The notes under the pieces were generated by a model that saw only the letters and a list, made by a program, of their open reading frames with translations, ran no database searches and had not been told where the DNA came from. The translations under genes were made by a program, and so were the position numbers. Shown piece by piece: positions 40,467 to 50,568 of a DNA stretch of 64,000 nt. Source of the stretch: Candidatus Nitrosomarinus catalina (lineage in GTDB: Archaea > Thermoproteota > Nitrososphaeria > Nitrososphaerales > Nitrosopumilaceae); assembly GCF_002156965.1 (NCBI RefSeq), contig NZ_CP021324.1, positions 344,988-408,987 on the forward strand, read 5' to 3'. How positions within the stretch are numbered: the stretch's first letter is position 1; each line of letters starts with the position of its first letter.

Positions 40467-41354
40467 TTGGGAATTAATGAAATAATAGAAATATCGAAAC
40501 CACGAATAGTAGTTCTGTTAGTTATTACTGCAGTTACATCCATGTATGCTGCAAGTAAGTTAGTTACGGGAGCATCTCAACTTGACTATTTGGATTATTT
40601 GCATATTATAGTAGCAGGAGCATTGGCATCAGCTGGCTCTAGTGCACTAAATCACTATTATGATAAAGACATTGATCCTAAAATGAGTAGAACCAGTTCT
40701 AGACCTATTCCTTCTGGAAGAATGGCTGCATCCCATGTTTTGTTATATGGATTAGCTGTAAGTTGTATTTCTGTAATTTACGGATTCTTTGCACTTAACG
40801 CGATATCTGCATTTTTTATTGCAGTGGGGATATTTTCTTACGTGATAATTTACACAGTTTGGCTAAAACGTAGAAACACTTCCAATATTGTAATTGGTGG
40901 AATTGCTGGTAGTGCTGCAGCTTGGGCAGGATGGGCAGCTGCAACTGGTAGTATGGATTTGTTGGGATTCTTAGTTGGCTTTTTAGTATTTGTTTGGACC
41001 CCTTCCCACTTTTGGTGTCTTGCAATGAAAATTAAAGACGAATATGCACAGGCTGAAGTTCCAATGTTACCTGTTGTTATTGGAATGCAAAAAACATCTA
41101 AATTTATTTTGGGTAATACTTTAATTTTAATTCCTTATTCTTTGTTACTTGTATTGATTCCCGATGGATTGGGAATTGTTTACACTGTTATTGCATCTGT
41201 GTCTGGTGGATTGATGTTGGTATATCACTACAAACTAACAAAAACTCCTACATCTGAATTTGCTTGGAAAGCATACAAAGTAACTGCACCTTATTTGACA
41301 ATTATTTTTGTAGCAGTTGCATTAGATGCTGCATTTCATTTCCCTTTGATCTAA
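40467..41354 (+). CDS. ctaB: protoheme IX farnesyltransferase (heme O synthase)
   Basis: UbiA-type prenyltransferase of 295 residues with ~8-9 transmembrane helices. It attaches farnesyl to heme b for heme-copper oxidases. The aspartate-rich motif NHYYDKDIDPKMSRTSSRP (residues ~66-84) and the second polar motif DEYAQAEVPMLP are present. It begins with TTG at 40467; the N-terminus (EIIEISKPRIVVLL) matches the family. Confidence 0.93.
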   Translation: MGINEIIEISKPRIVVLLVITAVTSMYAASKLVTGASQLDYLDYLHIIVAGALASAGSSALNHYYDKDIDPKMSRTSSRPIPSGRMAASHVLLYGLAVSCISVIYGFFALNAISAFFIAVGIFSYVIIYTVWLKRRNTSNIVIGGIAGSAAAWAGWAAATGSMDLLGFLVGFLVFVWTPSHFWCLAMKIKDEYAQAEVPMLPVVIGMQKTSKFILGNTLILIPYSLLLVLIPDGLGIVYTVIASVSGGLMLVYHYKLTKTPTSEFAWKAYKVTAPYLTIIFVAVALDAAFHFPLI

Positions 41355-41362
41355 TTTTTTAA

Positions 41363-41659
41363 TTATTTATCTACGCCTGGAAAACTTGCTTCATAATCTT
41401 TTTCCATTACTTCTTTATTCTGTTTTTCTATTGGATCTTCTTCTTTTTCAATCATTGCAACTTCTATTCTTCTTTCATCTTTAGTAAACCATGCAACTTT
41501 GATTAATCCTAATATTTCTAAATCTAAAAGTAGTTTGTTAAATTTATCTTCTGGCAAATTTAATCCATCTTTTGTTAAACTCTTGTAAAGTTCAACATCT
41601 GTTAATGAGTTAGATTCTTTAATTTTTTCAAATATTTGATTTCTTAATGGAATTGTCAT
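41363..41659 (-). CDS. small winged-helix-like protein (98 aa)
   Basis: Residues ~1-70 look like a winged helix (KIKESNSLTDVELYKSL ... LLLDLEILGLIKVAW), followed by a charged tail. Such a fold could bind DNA or protein. The start lies 2 nt from the stop of cdc48, so it is the last gene of that operon. The function is not known. Confidence 0.65.
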   Translation of the reverse strand: MTIPLRNQIFEKIKESNSLTDVELYKSLTKDGLNLPEDKFNKLLLDLEILGLIKVAWFTKDERRIEVAMIEKEEDPIEKQNKEVMEKDYEASFPGVDK

Positions 41660-41661
41660 GA

Positions 41662-43830
41662 TTAACCGTAAAATGCTTTCTCTCCTGTCTTGGGTACTAC
41701 ATTAGATATACTTTCTCTTATGGTGTTATACCATTGATCTACCTCTTTTGTAATTGATGGCTTAATTTGTTTCAGACTAACTGCGAAATCCCGACTGCTA
41801 ATTTTGGACGATTTGTTTCTCATCGCACAAATTGCTGCTTCTCTACATAATGCTGCCAAATCTGCACCTGTGTAATTTTGTGTTGCTACTGCAATCTCTT
41901 GTAGTTTAATATCGTTTGATAATGGCATTTTTTTTGTTAAAATTTTAATGATTTCTAATCTGCTCTTTTCATCAGGAGGTGTGACATATAGAACTAGATC
42001 TAATCTTCCTGTTCTCAATAATGAATTATCTATGATGTCCGGTCTGTTTGTAATTCCAATGACTGCGACTCGAGATGAAGTTCCTTCTTCAATTTCTGTT
42101 AATAGCTGGCTAAGTATGGTTTCTCCTGATCCTCCTTCTCCTGATTTTGATTTTGCTAGTGCGTCTAATTCATCAAAAATTATTACACATGGTGACGATG
42201 CTTTTGCTTTTCTAAAAATTTCTCTTATTGCTTTTTCTGATTCTCCCACCCATTTAGAAAGAATTTCTGGACCTCTAACTAAAATCATATTTGCACCTGT
42301 TTCAGTTGCTACTGCTCTTGCAAGTAATGTTTTTCCGCATCCTGGTGGACCATAAATTAAAACTCCTTTTGGGGGCTTGATGCCCATTTTTGTAAATTTA
42401 CTTGGTTCTTTAACTGCTGTAATTATATTATCTGTTAAACTTTTCTTAATCTTCTCCAAACCTCCGACATCATTCCACCAAATTTTTGGTCTTTCAACAT
42501 AAAATTCTCTCATTGCAGTAGGGACAACTTCGTGCATCGCATCGTAAAAATCAACTAATTTGATTTGCATTGATTGTAAAACTTCTGAAGAAATTTTTTC
42601 AGTTTCAAGATCAATTTCTGGTAAATACCTACGAATTGATTTCATTGCAGCTTCTCTACATAGTGATTTGATATCTGCACCTGTGTATCCATGTAATTCT
42701 GCTGACAATTCCTTGAGATCGATTTCTTCATTTATTGGCATTCCTCTTGTATGAATTTGTAAAATTTCATATCTTCCATCCTCGTTAGGCACACTGATTT
42801 CAAATTCTCTGTCAAATCTTCCTGGCCTTCTAAGAGCTGGATCTACACTATCTGGTCTATTGGTTGCTCCTAAAACAATGACATTTCCTCTATCGTTTAA
42901 TCCGTCCATTAATGCAAGTAATTGTGCTACCACTCTTTTTTCCACATCTCCGTACACTTCTTCTCTTTTTGGTGCTATCGCATCAATTTCATCAATGAAG
43001 ATGATGCTTGGTGAATTATCTTTTGCTTCTTTAAAAATTTCTCTTAATTTAGCTTCTGTTTCACCGTAGTATTTGTTCATGATTTCTGGACCGTTAATTG
43101 GATACATGTTAGCTTCAGATTCGCTTGCCATAACTTTTGCAAGTAATGTTTTTCCGCATCCTGGTGGACCATATAGTAAAATTCCGCTATGTGGTTCAAT
43201 TCCTAATCTGGAAAATAATTCTGGATGTCTTAATGGCAACTCAACAATTTCTCTCATTGCTTTAGTTTTTTCTTTTAACCCGCCAACTTCTTCATATGTG
43301 ACTCTGACTTTTCTGTCGATTGACGTTTCTGTTGAAATATTTAATTCAGTTGTTTTGTCTATATTGATAATTCCTTTAGGTGAAGTTTTTGTAATTTTAA
43401 AGTCCATGGAGTTTCCTAATATCATTACAGAAATTTTATCTCCATGAGTTACTGGTAATCCTTTCAATCTATTTTTAACAAAATCCATGAATTCTTTATC
43501 AATTGTTACTGCATCGTTGAGTGGAGTTAGTGTAATTGTTTTTGCAATTTTTGAAATTACTTTTCTAACTTTTACTATGTCGTTTAAAGTCCCTCCAACA
43601 TTTTTCCTTGTTTGTCCATCTATGCTAATTATATCTGGGAATTTTTCATCCTCATCTGCAGGCCAAATAATGGCACAACTTGTCCTTGAACCCATGATTT
43701 CAATTATGTCTCCTGGCTCAGCTTTGAGAAAATCCATTGCTTTTGGACCTATTCTGGCACGTTTTTTGCCTACGTCTCTTTGTTTTGCTTCACCAATTCT
43801 CATTTGCAAAGGCTCTTCTTTGCGTACCAT
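41662..43830 (-). CDS. cdc48: Cdc48/VAT-type AAA+ ATPase
   Basis: A 722-residue protein-unfolding ATPase, the p97 homologue. The N-domain (double-psi barrel plus second lobe, ~1-185) is followed by two AAA+ modules. Each has Walker A GPPGCGKTLLA, Walker B (FIDEIDAIAP in the first, IFDELDALAK in the second) and arginine fingers in the RRPGRFDRE and RTGRLD segments. It feeds substrates to the proteasome in archaea. Confidence 0.95.
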   Translation of the reverse strand: MVRKEEPLQMRIGEAKQRDVGKKRARIGPKAMDFLKAEPGDIIEIMGSRTSCAIIWPADEDEKFPDIISIDGQTRKNVGGTLNDIVKVRKVISKIAKTITLTPLNDAVTIDKEFMDFVKNRLKGLPVTHGDKISVMILGNSMDFKITKTSPKGIINIDKTTELNISTETSIDRKVRVTYEEVGGLKEKTKAMREIVELPLRHPELFSRLGIEPHSGILLYGPPGCGKTLLAKVMASESEANMYPINGPEIMNKYYGETEAKLREIFKEAKDNSPSIIFIDEIDAIAPKREEVYGDVEKRVVAQLLALMDGLNDRGNVIVLGATNRPDSVDPALRRPGRFDREFEISVPNEDGRYEILQIHTRGMPINEEIDLKELSAELHGYTGADIKSLCREAAMKSIRRYLPEIDLETEKISSEVLQSMQIKLVDFYDAMHEVVPTAMREFYVERPKIWWNDVGGLEKIKKSLTDNIITAVKEPSKFTKMGIKPPKGVLIYGPPGCGKTLLARAVATETGANMILVRGPEILSKWVGESEKAIREIFRKAKASSPCVIIFDELDALAKSKSGEGGSGETILSQLLTEIEEGTSSRVAVIGITNRPDIIDNSLLRTGRLDLVLYVTPPDEKSRLEIIKILTKKMPLSNDIKLQEIAVATQNYTGADLAALCREAAICAMRNKSSKISSRDFAVSLKQIKPSITKEVDQWYNTIRESISNVVPKTGEKAFYG

Positions 43831-43868
43831 AAAATCAATTAATTCTTGTTATGCTAATTACTGTTATG

Positions 43869-44135
43869 TTAATTACGACTCATACTGAGTACTTCAAATT
43901 CACTGACTCCTTCAACTGCTCTGACAGTATCCTCTAGTGAATCCATTTGTCCTTCTTTATCTTCTAATACGAATTGTGCCTTTAGACATTCTAATCCAAA
44001 AGCTAGCGGTTCTTTTTCATGTCGATTTAAAGTAATTCCATCTTTTAGTGATGTTTTCACAGTTTCTGCTAATTTATCTAAATCCACTTCCATCCCTGTT
44101 GGAAGAATTTTTGCTATTAATACAATATCCGTCAT
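43869..44135 (-). CDS. translation elongation factor aEF1-beta
   Basis: An 88-residue protein with the EF1-beta guanine-exchange fold ([18 protein letters not shown] ... [19 protein letters not shown]), which recharges aEF1A with GTP. Full length for archaea. It follows the zinc-ribbon gene by 5 nt, as in many archaea. Confidence 0.93.
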   Translation of the reverse strand: MTDIVLIAKILPTGMEVDLDKLAETVKTSLKDGITLNRHEKEPLAFGLECLKAQFVLEDKEGQMDSLEDTVRAVEGVSEFEVLSMSRN

Positions 44136-44140
44136 TTTAC

Positions 44141-44344
44141 TTAAGGTCCCGTGAAGTTACATGAAGAGCAGGTATAGTTTCTTGCTGCTTCTCTACAACT
44201 TTCACATCTCCAAATAAGGTCAACCCCACATTCAGGGCAATTGAATTTAACACATTTATCATTAGGCATAATTGCTCTATGGCAACAACTGCATGTTGGT
44301 AATGATATAGTAGATGACATGCTCAATTTTTCTGGAAACATCAT
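44141..44344 (-). CDS. small zinc-ribbon protein upstream of aEF1-beta (HVO_2753-like)
   Basis: Contains four CxxC-type pairs (CSCC, CPEC, CESC, CSSC) over ~50 residues, indicating two zinc sites, as in the small double zinc-finger proteins found next to aEF1-beta in many archaea. The longest frame has 67 residues; the ATG at codon 9 (MSSTISLP) is the more likely start. A role in translation is suggested by conserved gene order only. Confidence 0.85.
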   Translation of the reverse strand: MMFPEKLSMSSTISLPTCSCCHRAIMPNDKCVKFNCPECGVDLIWRCESCREAARNYTCSSCNFTGP

Positions 44345-44373
44345 TTATACTTTCCTTAGAAATTGTGTTGGAT

Positions 44374-45510
44374 TTAACCCAATATTTTTTTCAATTCACT
44401 ACTGACTAATGTTTGAGCTGTTTTCAATGAATTTTTGATTCCTACTAATTTGATAATTGAACTTGTATGAAAATCAAAATCATCTTTTTCTGAAATTTCA
44501 TTGACAATTTCTGGGGTTATTGATTCAAATAATTTATTGATCGTTTCATTATCAATCCTTTCTAAAATTTTTCTTGCTAACATTTGTTTATCAAATTCTT
44601 TACCAAATCTCTCAGTCCATTTTTTTTGATAATCTAAAAGATCTGTTTTTTCATTTGTTTTTAAAAATTTGGATATAGCTTGTCCTGCATATACTCCTCC
44701 CATTCCGCTTGTAAAAATTCCTCCTGCTGTTGTTGGTTTTGCTTGTCCTGCCGCATCTCCTACTATGACTACATTGTCTTCGACAAATCGTTTGATTGGA
44801 CCCTTAATCCAGATAGGTGCAAAAATTTTCCTTATTGTTGAAAATTCTCCTTTTTGCTTAAGAAATTCATTTAATGTTTCAGATACATTGATGCCTTTTC
44901 CTGCAATTCCCACTTTTCCTTTTCCTTCAGCTGATGGAATTACCCATGCAAAAAACCCTGGATATTTCTCTTGATCAAAAATAACTTCCACTTTTCCCTT
45001 TTTAATCCAATCTGCATAAATTTCATATTGTGCAGATGATAAAATCCCTGTTCGATCTTTGTGAATTAGTGATGACACTCCTCTTGCATCCACAAAAATT
45101 TTACAATCAATTTTTTCTTCATTTGTCCTAATTCCTGTTTCTGTCATTTCCTGAAAACTTGTTCTAACTTTTATCACTGCACCATTTTTTTGAGCTTGAA
45201 ATGCAACTTGTTTATCTAATTCTCTTCTGCTAATTTCTGCTACTTTTTGATTTTTTGAATTGATTGTGAAACTTTCTCCATTAGGTGATGTAATTTTTGC
45301 AGATTCAATCATATGTTCAAAAGTTTTTTTAAACGGAATGATTCCTAATTCTTCTAGACCTGCAATACTTACTAATCCACCACAATGTTCAGGTGTCCCA
45401 ATTTCATAATCTTCTTCAATTACTAATACTGAAAATTTTTTGGAAGAAATTTCTCTTGCAGTTAATAATCCTGCAATACTGCCTCCCACAATAATTACAT
45501 CATAGTACAC
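44374..45510 (-). CDS. geranylgeranyl reductase family flavoprotein
   Basis: A 378-residue FAD protein with a dinucleotide-binding motif (IIVGGSIAGLLTARE, 6-20), VDARGVSS and the late FAD contact IVGDAAGQAKPTTAGG. This matches the family that saturates geranylgeranyl chains of archaeal lipids. AOA have several paralogues, and the target (lipid, quinone or carotenoid) cannot be fixed. Divergent from pth2. Confidence 0.85.
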   Translation of the reverse strand: MYYDVIIVGGSIAGLLTAREISSKKFSVLVIEEDYEIGTPEHCGGLVSIAGLEELGIIPFKKTFEHMIESAKITSPNGESFTINSKNQKVAEISRRELDKQVAFQAQKNGAVIKVRTSFQEMTETGIRTNEEKIDCKIFVDARGVSSLIHKDRTGILSSAQYEIYADWIKKGKVEVIFDQEKYPGFFAWVIPSAEGKGKVGIAGKGINVSETLNEFLKQKGEFSTIRKIFAPIWIKGPIKRFVEDNVVIVGDAAGQAKPTTAGGIFTSGMGGVYAGQAISKFLKTNEKTDLLDYQKKWTERFGKEFDKQMLARKILERIDNETINKLFESITPEIVNEISEKDDFDFHTSSIIKLVGIKNSLKTAQTLVSSELKKILG

Positions 45511-45576
45511 AGATTTTGGTTCTTTGTCAATTATTTAATTCCAAAGTTTTTCATTGTGCCTATTTGTGAAGATGAT

Positions 45577-45930
45577 ATGGGTGAAATTAAACAAGTAATT
45601 GCTGTTAGGACTGATTTGGGAATGGGTAAGGGTAAGATAGCTGCTCAAGTTGGTCACGCATGTGTCATGGGTTCAGAACATGTTAGAAAATCACATCCTG
45701 AATGGTGGTCCGAATGGTGGGGTGGACAAGAGAAAGTCGTTGTTAAAGTTTCAGGAATTAAAGAATTACAAGAAGTAAAACGACATGCCATTGATTTGAA
45801 TTTACCTTGGTCTGAAATTTCTGATGCTGGACATACTCAATTGGCACCAGGAACTACAACTTGTATATCTATAGGCCCTGCACCTGAAAATTTGATTGAT
45901 AAAATCACTGGTAATTTGAAATTATTGTGA
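45577..45930 (+). CDS. pth2: peptidyl-tRNA hydrolase, type 2
   Basis: Releases peptides from stalled peptidyl-tRNA. The Pth2 family signature VIAVRTDLGMGKGKIAAQVGHA is at the N-terminus, and SEISDAGHTQLAPGTTTCISIGPAP at the C-terminus. The frame is open from a GTG at 45556, but the ATG at 45577 (MGEIKQV) fits the family start and is preceded by a purine-rich GAAGATGAT. Full length at 117 residues. Confidence 0.94.
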   Translation: MGEIKQVIAVRTDLGMGKGKIAAQVGHACVMGSEHVRKSHPEWWSEWWGGQEKVVVKVSGIKELQEVKRHAIDLNLPWSEISDAGHTQLAPGTTTCISIGPAPENLIDKITGNLKLL

Positions 45931-45973
45931 TTTTCTGGGAATGAGATATTAACAGTATTGTTTAAAAAAATCT

Positions 45974-47596
45974 GTGAAAAAACAGACTAAGGGAATTTTG
46001 GCTTTTGCTTTTCTTGGAGGTCTGATGTTGACCTCTGGAGTTTTAATTGCTATTCCTGGATATGATGAACAAGTAGATTATGCAGCTATGAATGATCCTA
46101 CGGTAACAATTACTGGTACTCCTGCAGATAATTATCCTGATGAACAACGAACTCAATTTTGTAGTTCTGATAAAATTGCAAAATCAACAAAGTTTGTTCA
46201 AGAATTTGTTATTCCTACTGATTGTACCAATCCGTTAGCCATTACATCTGATTATGATGGAAATGTTTGGTTTGCTCAAACTAATACTGGAAACCTTGCA
46301 AAATTTAATCCTGTAACTCAAACATTTGTCGAATTTGAAAATCCTACATGGCCTGACGGTGCTCGTTCAATGATGTGGGGAATAGATTATGCTCCCGATG
46401 GTTCTGTTTGGTTCACTGATGAAACTTATGATTCAGTTTGGAAATTCTCTACACTTGATGAGGAATATGAGCGATTGTCTTATCCCTCTGATGGAAATTC
46501 ATTACCTCAAAAACTTAGAATTGATGGCTCTCAAATTATCATTAATGATTTTACTGGAAACAAATTAACCATTCTGGATGTAAATCCTACTGACACCGAA
46601 GTAAATTATCTAAGTGTGCCTTCTCCTGTAGATGACTCAGTAACAGCTGATTTTGCAATCGATGGAAATGACGACATTTGGTATACAAATTGGTTGTTTC
46701 AACAAGGAGGGATTTTAGTTCAATTTAATCAAAATGATTATCTTAATGATGTAACAAATTCTGGACAGCCATTCTTGCCATTAATTGATTACATTACTGG
46801 TTACCCTTTACCTGTACAACTACTTACTCCAAACGGTGTAACTTTTTCTGATGATGGTACATTGTGGCTAGCTGATACGACTTCTTCCTCATTTTTCAGT
46901 TTTGATCCTGCAACTGAACAATTTATTCAATATATGACTGCTGATCCTATCTTGGAAACCTTTGGAAATCAAACAGGTATTGTCAAATCACCTATTTCTA
47001 GACCTTATTGGATTGAAAATAATGATCAAGGACAACTTGTATTTAATGCACAAACAGCAAATAATATTTCAGTAATGGATCCAAAAGAACAAACTCTTGT
47101 AGAGTATCATGTACCTTCAAAAAACCCTAACTGGGCTGATTGTGATTCTGGATTGCAAGTAATGGAAAATTGTGGTGTTGCACAAATTTTTGATTTTGCT
47201 GTATCTGGTGAAAAAATTTGGTTCACTGAATGGGTTGAAAACAAAATTGGTGTCGTAGATACATCTGTATCTTTACCATTTGAAATTCAACTTGAATCTG
47301 ATAATGTTAAACTTTCTTCTAATGATTCTGTCGCTAATCACATCATATTTTCTCCACAATTTGAAAATGATATTATCGAAGTTTCTTCAATTATTTCTAC
47401 CACTCACGACTTTCTAACTGTTGATTTAATTCATAATTCTTCTGAAAACTTTGAATTAAATTCTAATGATTCTGTTGCTGTACATATTGAACTTTCCACT
47501 TCTGATGATGCTTTACCTGGAACATACAAAATTTTACTAGGTGGACAAACTTCGGATATTGCAATTAGTAAATATCTTACAGTGATTGTAGAGTGA
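45974..47596 (+). CDS. secreted Vgb/NHL-type beta-propeller protein
   Basis: A 540-residue exported protein: signal peptide ~1-28, then a propeller of about six blades with the recurring 'G-N-V-W-F-A-Q/T-D' pattern (DGNVWFAQTNTGNLAKF, DGSVWFTDETYDSVWKF, DDIWYTNW, DGTLWLADTTSSSF, EKIWFTEW). This resembles virginiamycin B lyase-like proteins, but there is no evidence for lyase activity. A C-terminal beta domain (~430-540) follows. Initiates with GTG at 45974. It overlaps truD by 4 nt. Confidence 0.82.
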   Translation: MKKQTKGILAFAFLGGLMLTSGVLIAIPGYDEQVDYAAMNDPTVTITGTPADNYPDEQRTQFCSSDKIAKSTKFVQEFVIPTDCTNPLAITSDYDGNVWFAQTNTGNLAKFNPVTQTFVEFENPTWPDGARSMMWGIDYAPDGSVWFTDETYDSVWKFSTLDEEYERLSYPSDGNSLPQKLRIDGSQIIINDFTGNKLTILDVNPTDTEVNYLSVPSPVDDSVTADFAIDGNDDIWYTNWLFQQGGILVQFNQNDYLNDVTNSGQPFLPLIDYITGYPLPVQLLTPNGVTFSDDGTLWLADTTSSSFFSFDPATEQFIQYMTADPILETFGNQTGIVKSPISRPYWIENNDQGQLVFNAQTANNISVMDPKEQTLVEYHVPSKNPNWADCDSGLQVMENCGVAQIFDFAVSGEKIWFTEWVENKIGVVDTSVSLPFEIQLESDNVKLSSNDSVANHIIFSPQFENDIIEVSSIISTTHDFLTVDLIHNSSENFELNSNDSVAVHIELSTSDDALPGTYKILLGGQTSDIAISKYLTVIVE

Positions 47597-48789
47597 TACC
47601 TGAAATTGACTCACAAATAGGAATATCTGTTTACACTACAAAATTTTCTGGTATTGGTGGTAAAATTAGAATTAATCCTGAAGATTTTGAAGTTTCTGAA
47701 TTAATTTCTAAACGTGCAACAAATTCTATTAATAATGAAAGTGGTTATGCTGTTTACAAACTAAAAAAGAAAAAAATTGATACTAATCATGCCTTATCTG
47801 GTGTTTTTCGAAAAACTGGCGTTCGTCTCAAGTCTCTAGGCCTAAAAGATGCTTCTGCTATAACTGAGCAATATGTTGGCTCGCCTCATAAGGGTAAACC
47901 TATTGACGATTTTTCTACTGAAAAATATTCTCTTACAAAGATTGGATTCACAAAAAAACCCTTATCTAAAAAAGAGATGATTGGTAATAATTTTAAAATT
48001 CAAATTTCTGATTGCTCTGATGATTTATCTTCTTTTACTGAACATAATCAAATTTTAAATTTCTATGGATATCAAAGATTTGGTTCCAAAAGACCTGTTA
48101 CTCATTTAATTGGAAAGGCAATTTTACAAAGAGATTTTGATACTGCTGTTGATTTGATATTATCATTCACTTCCTCATATGATTCCGCAGAAAATACAGA
48201 GATTCGTGAAAAACTTTCTGACAAAACAAATTATGTAAAATATTATGATAAAGTTCCATCTCAAATGGATATTGAAAAAATTGTTTTAAAAGAAATGATT
48301 GAACATGATGACTCTATCCGTGCAATACGTGCAATTCCATTATCTTTAAGACGTTTTTACATTCAAGCATACGAATCATATATTTTTAATAAATCTCTAA
48401 GTTCTGCATTTTTAGATGGTGAAAATTTATTTGAATCTCAATCTGGTGATGTCTGTTTTGACTCTAAAAGTATAATTGGAAAATTCAAAGATGGGGTTGA
48501 ACAATATCTTGCATTACCTTTTGTTGGTTATTCTTACTATAAAAAAACAAGATTTGACCATTCCATTTCTAAAATTTTGATTGAAGAAGAAATTTCTCCC
48601 AAGGATTTTTTCATTAAAGAAATGCAAGAAGTTAGTAGTGAAGGTGGATTTAGACAAGCTGCAATTCATTGTACTGATTATATCTCTGAGAAAAACAAAG
48701 TTGAATTTTCATTGTCTCGAGGTTCATTTGCAACTATACTGTTAAGGGAAATCATGAAGCCTAGTGATCCTATTCGCGCTGGATTCTGA
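47593..48789 (+). CDS. truD: tRNA pseudouridine-13 synthase
   Basis: A 398-residue TruD-family enzyme. The catalytic aspartate is Asp86 in SLGLKDASAIT. The conserved NFYGYQRFGSKRP and the late REIMKPSD motifs are present, and a TruD-specific insertion domain lies between ~150 and 310. Begins with GTG at 47593, overlapping the propeller gene by 4 nt. Confidence 0.93.
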   Translation: MIPEIDSQIGISVYTTKFSGIGGKIRINPEDFEVSELISKRATNSINNESGYAVYKLKKKKIDTNHALSGVFRKTGVRLKSLGLKDASAITEQYVGSPHKGKPIDDFSTEKYSLTKIGFTKKPLSKKEMIGNNFKIQISDCSDDLSSFTEHNQILNFYGYQRFGSKRPVTHLIGKAILQRDFDTAVDLILSFTSSYDSAENTEIREKLSDKTNYVKYYDKVPSQMDIEKIVLKEMIEHDDSIRAIRAIPLSLRRFYIQAYESYIFNKSLSSAFLDGENLFESQSGDVCFDSKSIIGKFKDGVEQYLALPFVGYSYYKKTRFDHSISKILIEEEISPKDFFIKEMQEVSSEGGFRQAAIHCTDYISEKNKVEFSLSRGSFATILLREIMKPSDPIRAGF

Positions 48790-48794
48790 GAGAC

Positions 48795-49001
48795 TCATTT
48801 TTTAAAAATTTTTAATAATGTCCCAACCCCGATAATTGTTATTCCTAAAACCATTATTTGAATTCCATAAGTTATCCAATCTGGATTGGCATACATGAAA
48901 GATGATTCAGGACCGACTATGGATTGTCCTTGTAGATCAAAAATTAATCCAAAAATGAATACTATGCTGCCAATTCCAATAACTGGAAAACCTTTTGCCA
49001 T
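48795..49001 (-). CDS. small membrane protein, two helices (68 aa)
   Basis: Two predicted transmembrane helices (~5-23 and ~42-62) joined by a polar loop, with a basic end (KIFKK). Convergent with truD. Function not recognised. Confidence 0.65.
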   Translation of the reverse strand: MAKGFPVIGIGSIVFIFGLIFDLQGQSIVGPESSFMYANPDWITYGIQIMVLGITIIGVGTLLKIFKK

Positions 49002-49104
49002 GTCTTTTTTGATTTTTTTCTATTAAAAAGGGTAAACAGAATTGATTCATTGAGCAAATCATTTTTGGGCTGCATTTTTAATCATTTTCTTATGACCTCA
49101 TAAA

Positions 49105-49791
49105 ATGTACAATTGGAGCGGCCAATCTGAATCTAGTGGGCATAAATATCTTGGATTGATATTATTTTGTTCATCTGCTTTACTGGCTTTATTGCTCTTT
49201 TTGATATTTCATCCTCAAATTGATGCTATAAATCGAGAATCACCAATTCTGATCAACTTGATGTTTATTCCTGCCATGGCTGTTGGATTTCTTTATGGAA
49301 TTAAAATTACTCAACGAGCTGTAAATCCTGCTGAAATTAGAAGTCCAATTAAAAGATCAATTGTAAAAATTTTCTTGTTCTTTTTTGTAATGGGTGGCAT
49401 GTTTAGTTCAGTCAATTTTGCAATAAATGGCGGTAGTTTAATGCCTGATGTATCTATTTTTGAAGATGGTCTAATCACATGGGTTCATTCATTTGTAATG
49501 GCTAATGGTGGTGCAACCTTTCTTATTATTTCAAGTATCACGTTGATGGCAGCTGCAACAAAAAGAATCGTTGGTTTGGATTCTGGATTTTTGAATAGAT
49601 TAGTTTCTTCTGCTAGTACATTTGTTTTTGTTACAGTTCTGGCTTTGAGTTTCACAAAATCCGATCCTACTTCCTCAGGTATATTTTTGTACACTTTTTA
49701 TCAAGCGGGAATTGTAGGTGGTGCATTTTTTGCAATGAATAGATTAACTAAAGATAAGAATATGGTATCTGATTTTGCCAATGGCTATTAA
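49105..49791 (+). CDS. multi-spanning membrane protein of unknown function (228 aa)
   Basis: About six hydrophobic helices, with a positively charged cytoplasmic loop (KITQRAVNPAEIRSPIKR). No family motif recognised. It does not look like a transporter of a known class. Confidence 0.7.
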   Translation: MYNWSGQSESSGHKYLGLILFCSSALLALLLFLIFHPQIDAINRESPILINLMFIPAMAVGFLYGIKITQRAVNPAEIRSPIKRSIVKIFLFFFVMGGMFSSVNFAINGGSLMPDVSIFEDGLITWVHSFVMANGGATFLIISSITLMAAATKRIVGLDSGFLNRLVSSASTFVFVTVLALSFTKSDPTSSGIFLYTFYQAGIVGGAFFAMNRLTKDKNMVSDFANGY

Positions 49792-49845
49792 TTTGATTTT
49801 TTTATTTGATAAACATTATTACTTTCAAGATATTTTGATATCTTG

Positions 49846-50184
49846 ATGGGGTTACTTGATAAAATTAAAAAAAGTATTGAACTAAAACATCCTTCTCCCA
49901 GTATTTCTTTAATTGAAAAGACGGAAAACAGAATTCTAGAATTAACAAAGAAATCTGAACTAGATCCTAATGATTCTAAAATTTTACTTGAATTATATGC
50001 ATGCTATGTTGAAACCTCAAATTCTGAAAAGAAAATTGAATGTTTAGAAAAATTATCTTTTCTTACACCTGGGGATTTTTATCCTCTTCAACAACTTGCA
50101 GATGTTTATTTGAATGAATTAGATGATAATGTTAAAGCAAAATTCTATCAAAATAAGGCTAATAATATTAAAAATAATTTCTAG
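49846..50184 (+). CDS. TPR-like helical protein (112 aa)
   Basis: Helical protein with one TPR-like pair (PNDSKILLELYACYVETSNSE ... PLQQLADVYLNE). The frame also opens with a TTG at 49843 directly before the ATG. The N-terminus (MGLLDKIKKSIEL) is amphipathic. Probably a scaffold; partner unknown. Confidence 0.65.
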   Translation: MGLLDKIKKSIELKHPSPSISLIEKTENRILELTKKSELDPNDSKILLELYACYVETSNSEKKIECLEKLSFLTPGDFYPLQQLADVYLNELDDNVKAKFYQNKANNIKNNF

Positions 50185-50204
50185 TTTTTAATAGTGATTG
50201 AGAA

Positions 50205-50453
50205 CTAATTTTCCAGATCTACGTAAATTCCTGAAATTTCATTATTTATTCTGTCCCAGTATATCTCACAGCCATCTGTTTTGAAATCATTTGCCTTACA
50301 CTCATTAAAATGGGCTGTATTGTTTCTGGACATGTTATCTGCATACAAAACATCTTCACATATAACTACGCCAATTATTAACACTGCCAATAAACTGGCT
50401 GATACTAATATCATGGAATATCCAACTTGTCTCATATTTTTGGATTTTTTCAT
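50205..50453 (-). CDS. single-pass membrane protein (82 aa)
   Basis: A basic N-terminus, one transmembrane helix (~11-34) and an outside domain with two cysteines (ECKANDF...GCEIYW) that could form a disulfide. Unknown function. Confidence 0.6.
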   Translation of the reverse strand: MKKSKNMRQVGYSMILVSASLLAVLIIGVVICEDVLYADNMSRNNTAHFNECKANDFKTDGCEIYWDRINNEISGIYVDLEN

Positions 50454-50568
50454 TCACGTGAAATCGATAAGGCTTGAATTTAATCTTTTCAAGTCTTCTT
50501 AATCTCTTAGATCTTATCACTAGACTCTTTTTTCCGATAAAAAGAAAAATAAGTACTTCAAATTACTT

